A DNA stretch of 15,443 bases from an uncultured Oscillospiraceae bacterium (GTDB lineage Bacteria > Bacillota > Clostridia > Oscillospirales > Ruminococcaceae): the NCBI GenBank assembly GCA_934463345.1, contig CAKSJL010000040.1, positions 1 to 15,443 of the forward strand, in the 5' to 3' direction. Within the stretch, counting starts at the first letter, position 1. Each line of letters begins with the position of its first letter. The notes under the pieces are model-generated. The model made no database searches, was not told where the DNA came from, and was given only the letters and a program-made list of their open reading frames with translations. The translations under genes were made by a program, and so were the position numbers. Shown piece by piece: positions 1 to 8,194 of this stretch.

Positions 1-475
1 AAGCAGCTGAAATGATCTTGTCGTCAGCTGTAAGAGTCTTTTCGTTTACGCTGTAAACGATTGTCTTGAGGTCGTTGCCTGCTGGAGCAGAAATAACAAC
101 CTTCTTAGCGCCTGCATCAAGGTGAGCCTGTGACTTGTCCTTTGAGCAGTAGAAACCTGTACACTCTAAAACTACGTCTACGCCGATTTCTCCCCATGGA
201 AGCTCTGCAGCGTTAGCCTTTGCATAAATTGTAAGTGTCTTGCCGTCAACTGTGATTGTGTTAGCCTCATCATCAGCTGTTACAGTGTGAAGATTCTCAC
301 CGATTCTTCCACAGTAGCCGCCCTGAGCTGTATCATACTTGAGAAGCTGAGCGAGCATTGAAGGCTTTGTAAGATCGTTGATAGCAACAACATCATAACC
401 TTCTGCACCGAACATCTGTCTGAATGCAAGACGACCTATACGGCCGAAACCATTAATAGCAACTTTTACTGACAT
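1..475 (-). CDS. gap: Glyceraldehyde-3-phosphate dehydrogenase, N-terminal part (runs off the left edge)
   Basis: Glycolytic enzyme oxidising glyceraldehyde-3-phosphate to 1,3-bisphosphoglycerate with NAD. The 158 visible residues begin MSVKVAINGFGRIGRLAFRQ, the classic Rossmann dinucleotide motif (GFGRIGR). VAINDL near residue 33 carries the Asp expected of the NAD-dependent form, and LLKYDTAQGGY, ECTGFY and KKVVISAPAG follow. The fragment stops at KIISAA, just before the catalytic SCTTN box, which lies outside the window. The start is fixed by an ATG at 473-475 preceded by a near-perfect AGGAGGTAAT ribosome binding site. Codon use is strongly biased, as expected for a highly expressed gene. 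It is divergent from the gene at 946. Identity is very secure from the motifs; only the missing C-terminal half is unseen. Confidence 0.97.
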   Translation of the reverse strand, partial: MSVKVAINGFGRIGRLAFRQMFGAEGYDVVAINDLTKPSMLAQLLKYDTAQGGYCGRIGENLHTVTADDEANTITVDGKTLTIYAKANAAELPWGEIGVDVVLECTGFYCSKDKSQAHLDAGAKKVVISAPAGNDLKTIVYSVNEKTLTADDKIISAA

Positions 476-507
476 TGGATAATTACCTCCTAAATATTTA
501 TATCACT

Positions 508-536
508 ATTGTACACCAATTTTAAATTTATTTCAA
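508..536 (-). promoter_or_regulatory. Sigma-A-type promoter of gap
   Basis: On the minus strand TTGAAA (531-536) and TACAAT (508-513) are separated by exactly 17 bases. The start codon lies 33 bases downstream of the -10 box, leaving a short leader with the AGGAGG site. This is a strong match to the vegetative consensus in the right place and direction. Confidence 0.8.
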
Positions 537-540
537 GTAC

Positions 541-574
541 TTTGACAAAAAAATAACTAATTTTATTTGTCAAA
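541..574. promoter_or_regulatory. 9-bp perfect inverted repeat upstream of the gap promoter (possible operator)
   Basis: TTTGACAAA (541-549) and TTTGTCAAA (566-574) are perfect inverted copies separated by 16 AT-rich bases, centre to centre 25 bases apart. The repeat sits immediately upstream of the gap -35 box. Each arm contains TTGACA read inward, but neither has a convincing -10 at 16-18 bases, so a pair of promoters is less likely than a protein-binding site. Which regulator would bind is unknown; the placement suggests an activator or looping site for gap. Confidence 0.4.
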
Positions 575-680
575 ACGCAATTACGTCTATATTTAACAAG
601 AAAACAGGTCATTTTTTATTATTTTCCAACAATTTTTTTGTAAAGTATTAATTTCTCTATAATTCTACTTTTATTTGTTG

Positions 681-696
681 TATAATGTAATATAAT
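681..696 (+). promoter_or_regulatory. Tandem TATAAT boxes, weak promoter candidate for the gene at 946
   Basis: TATAAT occurs at 681-686 and again at 691-696 in the rightward direction. No good -35 hexamer is found at 16-18 bases from either; the nearest is TTTTAT at 669-674, 16 bases from the second box. The surrounding sequence is extremely AT-rich, so chance matches are likely. If used, the transcript would carry the whole 741-903 palindrome in its leader. Confidence 0.3.
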
Positions 697-740
697 AAGA
701 TAAAAAAATATAACAGTGATACTTTATGCCGAATTATTTT

Positions 741-903
741 AGAACCCGTCTTCACAAGATATGTGTGCGGATTTCCAAGCACAATTTTTACGCAGACAAG
801 GCAAAAATGCGCAGGCATACTTGTGTATGGCAAGCTTTTTTAACGCAGTATGCGAAAAAATTTGCTGGAAAGATGTGCGCATACGCTTGTGAAGACAGGT
901 TCT
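741..903. repeat. 163-base imperfect palindrome, MITE-like or long-hairpin repeat element
   Basis: The outer 18 bases, AGAACCCGTCTTCACAAG (741-758), match the reverse complement of 886-903 at 17 of 18 positions. The symmetry continues inward with small bulges: matching blocks include TTTCC, AGCA, AATTTTT and CGCA (left CGCA at 791-794, right TGCG at 851-854). It ends in an apical stem CATAC-TTGT-GTATG at 816-828. All blocks share one centre near 822, so this is a single long hairpin rather than two unrelated repeats. It lies between the AT-rich upstream region and the ribosome binding site at 935-940. It has no convincing coding content. Terminal inverted repeats with a palindromic interior fit a miniature mobile element; a TTATT at 734-738 and 903-907 could be a target duplication, but this is weak because the second copy would overlap the arm. 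It could also be a structured mRNA leader. Confidence 0.65.
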
Positions 904-945
904 TATTGGCTTGCTATAAGCAGACTGCTGAAAAAGGAGGAAAAG

Positions 946-2049
946 ATGGAAAGCGATCTTACAGTATTCAAAAAAATTTTTTCTGATTCCCATGAAAATG
1001 TATTTATATTAAATTACAGCTTTGATATACTCTGGCACAATGTGAAGGATATGCTGTGTCCTTTTTGCAGTGCAGATTTTTCACAGCTTTTTGAAAATGA
1101 AAATAAGCCAATTGAAAGCGGAAAATACTTTCTTTTATGTCAGAGTCTCGAATTTGCAGCCGAACTGATAAATTATAGAGAACAGGAACTCTATATTCTG
1201 AGGATAAGTCGGGAGGATGTTATGTCCTCACTGACAGACAGCAGATACGTCAGGGAATTTTTCGGAACTCAGGCAGCCATGATAAGACAAGCCGTTTCCG
1301 GAATAACAGCAGCAAAAAACATTCTTCATGATAAAATTGTAAAGAAAAGCAACACAGATGAAGAAAAGGTTATCGATGAAAAGACTATTAAAGAGTGTTC
1401 AAATTATTTGAATATAATTTCCGGAAACAGCTGCCAGCTTCTTAAAACAGTAATGGCTCCGACAGAGCTTATAAAATACAGCGATTCTTCCGGCAAAGCT
1501 GTAAAAATCGACCTTTCCGGTGAACTTAATGAGATTATTTCAAACTGTAGCAAGCTGCTTAAAAATCAGATCCGAATTACCACTGATATTTCTGCGGGAC
1601 TTTTCATTAAAGCTGATCCTGACAGACTGACTACCTTCATTCTTTCGCTAATAGCATTTACCCTCAGGCATTTTCATGAAGGCAACGCTATTAAGCTTTG
1701 TGCCATGAGAGCGTCTCAGAACGTTTCTATTACCCTTTCTGCTGAAATATCAAGAAAAAATATACAAAAGGATTACACCGTAAAATTGTTCAGCAGATAC
1801 GATGAAATATACAGTTCAGAATCATCGTATCCTGAGCTTATAGTTATAAACCGTTTCTGCCATGAATTCGGGGGCAGGCTCTATGACTGCAAAACTTCAG
1901 AAAATAGAGAGGTGGTTATATGTGTAAGGCTTCCATTCTGCGACGAACCGGACAAAGCTCCGTTTTTAAGCTCACACTCTGATGAATACGATAAAAACAG
2001 GTTTTCTGTCTACCGCATTGTTCTTTCAGATATATCAGACATTTATTAA
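946..2049 (+). CDS. Soluble histidine-kinase-like protein with degenerate catalytic boxes
   Basis: 367 residues with no membrane segment. The N-terminus (about 17-31, VFILNYSFDILWHN) resembles the first strands of a PAS domain. Residues about 104-130 resemble a dimerisation helix, but the expected His-Glu/Asp phosphoacceptor pair is absent: the stretch reads MIRQAVSGITAAKNIL. Residues about 187-332 follow the layout of a histidine kinase ATPase domain, with ADPDRLTTFILSLIAF (223-238), HEFGGRL (306-312) and a terminal strand REVVICVRLP (321-330). The N-box Asn appears replaced by Phe 238, and the glycine-rich G1 and G2 boxes are missing (SSYPELIVINRF where GTGLGL is usual). The start at 946 is chosen because GGAGG lies at 936-940; in-frame codons back to 850 run into the palindrome and have no binding site. 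There is no adjacent response regulator. It is probably a pseudo-kinase or signalling scaffold; its function is not known. Confidence 0.7.
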   Translation: MESDLTVFKKIFSDSHENVFILNYSFDILWHNVKDMLCPFCSADFSQLFENENKPIESGKYFLLCQSLEFAAELINYREQELYILRISREDVMSSLTDSRYVREFFGTQAAMIRQAVSGITAAKNILHDKIVKKSNTDEEKVIDEKTIKECSNYLNIISGNSCQLLKTVMAPTELIKYSDSSGKAVKIDLSGELNEIISNCSKLLKNQIRITTDISAGLFIKADPDRLTTFILSLIAFTLRHFHEGNAIKLCAMRASQNVSITLSAEISRKNIQKDYTVKLFSRYDEIYSSESSYPELIVINRFCHEFGGRLYDCKTSENREVVICVRLPFCDEPDKAPFLSSHSDEYDKNRFSVYRIVLSDISDIY

Positions 2050-2133
2050 CACAAAAATAATTACATTTGCACGATAAATATGCATACCGGCACATTCTTT
2101 TCTTAATTTAACAAAGAATATTGCAAAAAATAC

Positions 2134-2162
2134 TTGCTTTATCAAAGTAAAAAGTGTATAAT
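2134..2162 (+). promoter_or_regulatory. Sigma-A-type promoter of gdhA
   Basis: TTGCTT (2134-2139) and TATAAT (2157-2162) are separated by 17 bases. The start codon is 52 bases beyond the -10. The leader contains a 7-bp inverted repeat, ATTATTG (2166-2172) with CAATAAT (2186-2192), around a 13-base loop just upstream of the GGAGG site at 2201-2205. A further 7-bp inverted repeat, ATTCTTT (2094-2100) with AAAGAAT (2113-2119), lies upstream of the -35 box. The 165-base gap after the preceding gene shows no U-tract terminator. Confidence 0.8.
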
Positions 2163-2211
2163 GAAATTATTGGGGGCTTGCTCTTCAATAATCATAATAT
2201 GGAGGTTTTAA

Positions 2212-3567
<1,356 letters not shown>

Positions 3568-3593
3568 TAAAAATTCATTATTAATGAAGACTG

Positions 3594-3625
3594 ATCACCG
3601 CAGTTATTGCTGCGGTGATTTTTTT
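3594..3625 (+). terminator. Intrinsic terminator of gdhA
   Basis: A perfect 10-bp stem, ATCACCGCAG with CTGCGGTGAT, encloses a 6-base loop and runs directly into seven T residues (3619-3625). It begins 27 bases after the gdhA stop codon. Just before it lies a 15-base palindrome, TTCATTA-T-TAATGAA (3574-3588), of unknown role. Confidence 0.93.
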
Positions 3626-3636
3626 CAGGCTGCTGC

Positions 3637-3665
3637 TTGCTTTTAATAAAAAGATATGATACAAT
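3637..3665 (+). promoter_or_regulatory. Sigma-A-type promoter of the natAB-like pair
   Basis: TTGCTT (3637-3642) and TACAAT (3660-3665) are 17 bases apart. They begin 12 bases after the gdhA terminator and end 40 bases before the ABC ATPase start codon. No obvious operator is visible in the short leader. Confidence 0.75.
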
Positions 3666-3705
3666 AATTTTATGTGTAAACAATATTTAAATTCGGAGGA
3701 AAAAT

Positions 3706-4431
3706 ATGTCTGTACTGGAAGTAAAAAAACTATGCAAGCAATATACAAAAGTGCTTGCTGCAAATGACATTTCCTTTTCTATTGACGAGGGGGAAATATT
3801 TGCGCTTATAGGACCTAACGGCGCCGGAAAAACAACTACAATAAGAATGATATCAACGCTTATAAAACCGACATCCGGAGATGCAGTTGTCGCAGGGCAT
3901 AGTATTCTCAGCGAACCAGAAAAGGTAAGACAGTCCATAACATACTTGCCAGACGAAGCCGGAGCATACAAAACTATGACAGGAAGAGCCTATCTAAAAT
4001 TTATGGCTGGAATCTTTGCACAAAATAAATCGGATATCGGGGAATTTACAGCAAGAGCTGAACAGATGTCCGGATTAGGAGAACGCCTTGATGAAAAAAT
4101 CGGTTCATACAGTCGTGGAATGATCAGAAAACTCCTGCTTTCAAGAGCAGTAATGACACGTCCGAAGCTTGCAATACTTGACGAGCCCACAAGTGGTCTG
4201 GATGTTATAAATGCACTTGAAATCAGAAAAATGATAAAGGAACTTGCCAAAACAGAAAAGATGTCATTTCTTCTTTCATCGCACAACATGCTTGAAATTG
4301 AATTTGTTTCTGACAGGGTCGGTATTATTTCCGGCGGAAAGCTTATGGAAATCGGCAGAACAGATGAGCTGAAAGAAAAGTATGGCTGTCAGAACCTTGA
4401 GGAAGTTTTTGAAAGGGTGGTAAAGGCGTAA
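3706..4431 (+). CDS. natA: ABC transporter ATP-binding protein, NatA-like
   Basis: 241 residues forming one ABC ATPase domain that powers the membrane protein encoded next. Walker A is GPNGAGKTT (36-44), the signature region reads YSRGMIRKL (135-143) as in the NatA/ABC-2 subfamily rather than LSGGQ, Walker B is LAILDEP (156-161 region), and the switch His is 193 in SSHNM. The Q-loop position reads YLPDEAGAY, also typical of NatA-like exporters. GGAGGA lies five bases before the ATG. The stop codon overlaps the next start as TAATG, so the two are translationally coupled. In Bacillus NatAB exports sodium ions, but related pairs export drugs, antimicrobial peptides or lipids; the substrate here cannot be told from the sequence, so the symbol marks similarity only. 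Confidence 0.88.
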   Translation: MSVLEVKKLCKQYTKVLAANDISFSIDEGEIFALIGPNGAGKTTTIRMISTLIKPTSGDAVVAGHSILSEPEKVRQSITYLPDEAGAYKTMTGRAYLKFMAGIFAQNKSDIGEFTARAEQMSGLGERLDEKIGSYSRGMIRKLLLSRAVMTRPKLAILDEPTSGLDVINALEIRKMIKELAKTEKMSFLLSSHNMLEIEFVSDRVGIISGGKLMEIGRTDELKEKYGCQNLEEVFERVVKA

Positions 4432-5762
4432 TGAAATTTATGAATCTGCTTAAAAAAGAGCTTCACGAGCTTATAAATGCCAAAATGATAATGGGGCTTG
4501 TAATAACGGTTATGCTTCTGCTTTCAGTCGGAAAAATCATGTCCGGCGTTGTTGATGACGCTTCGTCAGATACTGGAACAGTAAATATAAGCGACAGGGA
4601 TGATACTGAACTTACTCACAAAATAATTGATACGCTCGATTCCTCAGGCTTTGATGTACATCTTTTCTCTGAGGATAATCCTGACAGGGCAAAGCTACTG
4701 GAAACAATAAACTGCGACAGCCTTATTATAATTCCGGAGGGATTCAGTGACGAAGCGCTTGCGCCTGTTTTTGAAGGTTGTTTAAATAATGGGCGTATAG
4801 AGCTTGTAACAACGCTTAAATCAACATCAGCGCTTGCTTCGCTCTCTGACAAAACTTCTGATGCGGCAGAAATTATAAGCGATATAGTTCAGGACGAATA
4901 TCTTATTCAGAATGATTTAAGCGAAGACACGATTGAAAAAATTCATACGCCGATCACAGTAGACAGTGTTACGGTTGTAAACGGAAAAACCGCCTATACA
5001 GACCCAAATATTCTTATATCTCTCGTCCAGTCACAGAGCATGCTTATTCCAATCATTGTATTTATTCTTGTAATGTTCTCGTCACAGATGATAATTTCTG
5101 CAATCTCAACAGAAAAAATTGACAAGACACTTGAAACACTTCTTTCCGCCCCCGTTTCAAGAGTTTCCGTACTTTCGGCAAAAATGCTTGCTGCTGCCAT
5201 TGTTGCTGTTATAAATGCAGCAGTATATATGATTGGTTTTTACGGCTACATGGGTTCACTGGTCGGAGGGTTTGCAAACGATGCAGAAACGGTTGGTGCC
5301 GCCTTTTCTATAAACGATATTATGAAAGAGCTTGGGCTTAAAATTGGAATTTCAGGCTATTTCCTTATCGGTATGCAGATGTTCCTGACCATCATGGTAT
5401 GTCTTGCAGCCTCGCTTATTCTTGGTGCGCTTGTAAATGATGCAAAATCAGCACAGACAATGCTAATGCCTATAATGGTTCTTGCAATGATCCCTTACAT
5501 AGTGTCCATGGTCTACGATGTCAATATGCTTTCACCGGTTTTAAAGATCATAATCTATGCTATACCTTTTACACATACATTCAACGCCATGAATAATATC
5601 ATGTTCGGAAATATGAATATTTACTGGTTCGGGCTTGCATATCAGCTTGCACTTTTTGTTGTTTTCATGTTTTTTGCGGTCAGAATATTTACCTCCGATA
5701 AAATATTTACAATATCACTTAATTTCGGTCAGAAACGCAGACTCAGAAGTAAGCAGAAATAA
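4431..5762 (+). CDS. natB: ABC-2 type permease, NatB-like
   Basis: 443 residues. The topology is one N-terminal membrane segment (about 19-37), a large polar extracytoplasmic domain (about 40-195) and five further hydrophobic segments between about 203 and 420. This is the pattern of the NatB/ABC-2 membrane family. The conserved cytoplasmic stretch EKIDKTLETLLSAPVSR (228-244) after the second membrane segment is the family's coupling region to the ATPase. The C-terminus is basic (KRRLRSKQK). It is translated from an ATG sharing one base with the natA-like stop codon. It should form a half-transporter dimer with the upstream ATPase. Export of ions, drugs or peptides is possible; no dedicated regulator or substrate gene lies beside it. 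Confidence 0.87.
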   Translation: MKFMNLLKKELHELINAKMIMGLVITVMLLLSVGKIMSGVVDDASSDTGTVNISDRDDTELTHKIIDTLDSSGFDVHLFSEDNPDRAKLLETINCDSLIIIPEGFSDEALAPVFEGCLNNGRIELVTTLKSTSALASLSDKTSDAAEIISDIVQDEYLIQNDLSEDTIEKIHTPITVDSVTVVNGKTAYTDPNILISLVQSQSMLIPIIVFILVMFSSQMIISAISTEKIDKTLETLLSAPVSRVSVLSAKMLAAAIVAVINAAVYMIGFYGYMGSLVGGFANDAETVGAAFSINDIMKELGLKIGISGYFLIGMQMFLTIMVCLAASLILGALVNDAKSAQTMLMPIMVLAMIPYIVSMVYDVNMLSPVLKIIIYAIPFTHTFNAMNNIMFGNMNIYWFGLAYQLALFVVFMFFAVRIFTSDKIFTISLNFGQKRRLRSKQK

Positions 5763-5779
5763 GAACCCGGGTAAACAGC

Positions 5780-5811
5780 AACGCTCAGACTTTAAAGGTC
5801 TGAGCGTTTTT
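5780..5811 (+). terminator. Intrinsic terminator after the natAB-like pair
   Basis: A perfect 11-bp stem, AACGCTCAGAC (5780-5790) with GTCTGAGCGTT (5798-5808), has a 7-base loop and a run of Ts (5807-5811). The last T is also the last base of the converging vanZ-like gene's stop codon. Read on the minus strand, the stem is not followed by a U-tract (GCTGTTT), so it should work mainly for rightward transcription. Confidence 0.9.
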
Positions 5812-6323
5812 CAGTTTATCTGTTCTTTTTTTCTATAAGCTCTCCTGCGGTTTCTTATATGGTAAACAGCTGATATCAGCATCAGGCACAGCACAGCACC
5901 GCAGATTCCGCCAAATGTATCTATTATAACATCCTTTACAAGCGGCGTTCTCCCCGGAACAAACATCTGATGAATTTCATCAAGCGAACCATACATCAGA
6001 CACACCAGGGCAGCTGATACAAACGATTTTTTATATTTGCAGGTCACAAGAAAAACTGTCGAAGCTGTCATGAATCCCAAAATGAAATACAGTGAAAAAT
6101 GCGCCAACTTGCGTATCAGATGATTAAGTTGTTCTGTCATTATACTCTGATTATCAGGAGTCAGCTGACTATATCCGCTGAACGCTTTTTCTGCAATTTT
6201 TGAAGTTACTTCATGACTTACTTTATTTGTATCAATGCAGTTCTGTGATGAAAACCCGAATATTACGATCATACATATAGCCGCAATGGCTACAGATACA
6301 GCCAGTCCAATCCTTTTACGCAT
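5811..6323 (-). CDS. VanZ-like family integral membrane protein
   Basis: 170 residues with an N-terminal membrane segment (about 6-24), further hydrophobic segments around 72-95, 101-112 and 136-155, and a basic tail. The VanZ-family signatures are present: IRKLAHFSLYFILGF (70-84) and DEIHQMFVPGR (115-125), followed by Asp 131, Asp 135 and GG 138-139. VanZ of the vancomycin cluster gives low teicoplanin resistance by an unclear mechanism; most chromosomal homologues, like this one, have no known role and are not evidence of resistance. A modest GGAG site lies about seven bases before the ATG. It is the last gene of the leftward train, 33 bases after the transketolase C-half. Confidence 0.85.
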   Translation of the reverse strand: MRKRIGLAVSVAIAAICMIVIFGFSSQNCIDTNKVSHEVTSKIAEKAFSGYSQLTPDNQSIMTEQLNHLIRKLAHFSLYFILGFMTASTVFLVTCKYKKSFVSAALVCLMYGSLDEIHQMFVPGRTPLVKDVIIDTFGGICGAVLCLMLISAVYHIRNRRRAYRKKEQIN

Positions 6324-6356
6324 TGTTTTCTCCGTTCCCTGCCATAGGTATCTGTA

Positions 6357-7298
6357 TTATCTAAGTGCTTTTTTTACCTTTTCAACAATGTTTTCTTTGC
6401 AAAGTCCGAATTCCTTTAACAGGTCAGCGGCAGGTCCAGAATGACCATATTCATCATTTACGCCAATTTTTATCACCGGTACAGGATAGCACTCAGTAAC
6501 AGCCTCAGCAACAGCAGATCCAAGACCGCCGATTACGCTGTGTTCCTCTACTGTCATAAGTATGCCCGAATTTTCCGCCGCCTTGCAGATAAGCTCCTTG
6601 TCAAGAGGCTTGATTGTGTGGATATTAATAACTCCTGCGTCAATTCCCTCATTTTTCAGCTCATCAGCCGCCGCAACAGCTTCACTTACCATAAGTCCTG
6701 TTGCAATAATTGTAATATCGCTTCCCTCTCTGAGAGTTATTCCCTTGCCAAGCTCGAACTTATACGTTTCCTTGTCATTGAAAACCGGAGCGGCAAGACG
6801 ACCAAAACGCAGATAAACCGGTCCGTTATGCTCAATTGCAGCTTCTACTGCCGCTCTTGCTTCGACATCATCAGCCGGATTTATAATTGTCATTCCCGGA
6901 ATAGTTCTCATGAGTGCAATATCCTCGTTGCACTGGTGAGTTGCGCCGTCCTCGCCCACAGAAATTCCGGCATGAGTTGCGCCGATCTTAACATTCAGTC
7001 CCGGATAGCCAATTGAGTTTCTTACGATCTCATAAGCTCTGCCTGCTGCAAACATAGCGAAAGTACTTGCAAAAGGAATCTTTCCGCACGTTGCAAGACC
7101 TGCCGCAACACCCATCATATTAGCTTCAGCAATTCCGCAGTCAAAGAATCTGTCCGGATATGCCTTCTTGAAAATACCTGTTTTTGTTGCCGCCGCAAGG
7201 TCAGCGTCCAGTACCACAAGATCAGGATATTTTTCAGCAAGATCTCTCAGCGCTTCGCCGTAGCTTTCTCTTGTTGCCTTTTTAATTACGTCTGCCAT
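6357..7298 (-). CDS. Transketolase, C-terminal subunit (split enzyme)
   Basis: 313 residues covering the pyrimidine-binding and C-terminal domains of transketolase. Together with the N-half upstream it transfers two-carbon units between sugar phosphates in the non-oxidative pentose phosphate pathway, using thiamine diphosphate. RFFDCGIAEANMMGVAAGLA (50-69) carries the catalytic Glu 58 that activates the cofactor. GATHAGISVGEDGATHQ, IPGMTIINPADDVEA and the C-terminal TVEEHSVIGGLGSAVAE are typical family landmarks. The ribosome binding site GGAGGG is embedded in the last codons of the N-half gene, only four bases separate the two genes, and expression should be balanced. 1-Deoxyxylulose-5-phosphate synthase is related, but it is a single chain; the split arrangement favours transketolase. 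Confidence 0.93.
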   Translation of the reverse strand: MADVIKKATRESYGEALRDLAEKYPDLVVLDADLAAATKTGIFKKAYPDRFFDCGIAEANMMGVAAGLATCGKIPFASTFAMFAAGRAYEIVRNSIGYPGLNVKIGATHAGISVGEDGATHQCNEDIALMRTIPGMTIINPADDVEARAAVEAAIEHNGPVYLRFGRLAAPVFNDKETYKFELGKGITLREGSDITIIATGLMVSEAVAAADELKNEGIDAGVINIHTIKPLDKELICKAAENSGILMTVEEHSVIGGLGSAVAEAVTECYPVPVIKIGVNDEYGHSGPAADLLKEFGLCKENIVEKVKKALR

Positions 7299-7302
7299 CT
7301 GA

Positions 7303-8142
7303 TTAACCCTCCAGTTCTTTCAGCTCTGCATCAAGCTCGCTCATTGCCTGCTTGTACTGCTCTTCATTAGGCGCTGTACCATGCCATGAAACCTGATTTT
7401 CCATAAAGGAAACACCTTTTCCCTTAACGCTCTTCTGGATAATCGCAACAGGCTTTCCGCTTATTTTCTCTGCCTCGTCAAACGCCTTTTCAATTGAATC
7501 AAAGTCATGAGCATCCATTGTTATAACATGCCATCCGAATGCTGCAAATTTATCAGTTATCGGTTCAGGAGAGCATACATCCGTAACCGGACCGTCAATC
7601 TGGAGTCCGTTGTTGTCAACGATTGCAATAAGATTATCAAGGTTCTTGTGAGATGCAAACATTGCCGCTTCCCAGACCTGTCCTTCTTCAATTTCACCGT
7701 CACCCAGAACGGTATAAACCTTATATGATCTGTTGTCAAGCTTTCCGGCAAGCGCCATTCCGCAGGCTGCTGAAATACCCTGCCCAAGCGAACCGCTTGA
7801 CATATCTATACCATTTATATGAATACAAGGATGTCCCTGGAGCATTGCACCTATATGGCGCAGACTTTTAAGCTCATTTTCTGAAAAATAACCTTTCTGC
7901 GCCAAAACAGCATAAAGTGCCGGAGCACAGTGTCCCTTTGACAAAACAAACCTGTCCCTTTCCGGATTTTCCGAATCCTCCGGATTCACATTCATTTTTT
8001 CAAAATAAAGATAGGTCAGCAGATCAGCGATAGAAAGTGAACCGCCCGGATGTCCCGATCTGGCATTATAGACGCCCTCAATGATTCCCTTTCTTACCTT
8101 GCAGGCTTTAATCTGCAGGCTTTTTTTCTTATTGCCGTCCAT
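7303..8142 (-). CDS. Transketolase, N-terminal subunit (split enzyme)
   Basis: 279 residues forming the thiamine diphosphate-binding half. SGHPGGSLSIADLL (29-42) and SKGHCAPALYA (68-78) contain the conserved His 31 and His 71. The cofactor/metal motif starts GDGEIEEGQVWEA (147-159) and ends VDNNGLQIDG (175-184). The start at 8142 is preferred because a perfect AGGAGGT lies at 8149-8155; a longer reading from 8211 adds 23 residues without a binding site and would overlap the HAD gene. The 52-base gap upstream is AT-rich and holds a 7-bp inverted repeat (ATGATAT/ATATCAT) and a TATAAT (8168-8173) without a good -35, so an internal promoter is possible but weak. The two halves together are 592 residues. 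Confidence 0.94.
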   Translation of the reverse strand: MDGNKKKSLQIKACKVRKGIIEGVYNARSGHPGGSLSIADLLTYLYFEKMNVNPEDSENPERDRFVLSKGHCAPALYAVLAQKGYFSENELKSLRHIGAMLQGHPCIHINGIDMSSGSLGQGISAACGMALAGKLDNRSYKVYTVLGDGEIEEGQVWEAAMFASHKNLDNLIAIVDNNGLQIDGPVTDVCSPEPITDKFAAFGWHVITMDAHDFDSIEKAFDEAEKISGKPVAIIQKSVKGKGVSFMENQVSWHGTAPNEEQYKQAMSELDAELKELEG

Positions 8143-8194
8143 GTTTTTACCTCCTGTGAGTTCGTTAATTATATAAATGATATATTTTAGCATA

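Noticed and set aside
850..945. In-frame upstream extension of the kinase-like protein from ATG 850
   Set aside because: The first 18 codons are palindrome sequence and there is no binding site, whereas ATG 946 has GGAGG at the right distance.
726..986. Open frame of 86 codons beginning ATG at 726 on the plus strand
   Set aside because: It runs through the 741-903 palindrome and into the kinase-like gene in another frame; no ribosome binding site, and a composition explained by the hairpin repeat.
5811..6323. Glycopeptide resistance determinant (VanZ)
   Set aside because: Only the VanZ-like domain is present, with no vanHAX or vanRS genes nearby; such homologues are common chromosomal proteins.
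6441..7016. 191-codon open frame antisense to the transketolase C-half
   Set aside because: A low-complexity Ser/Cys/Asn-rich translation, fully within a conserved gene; a shadow frame.
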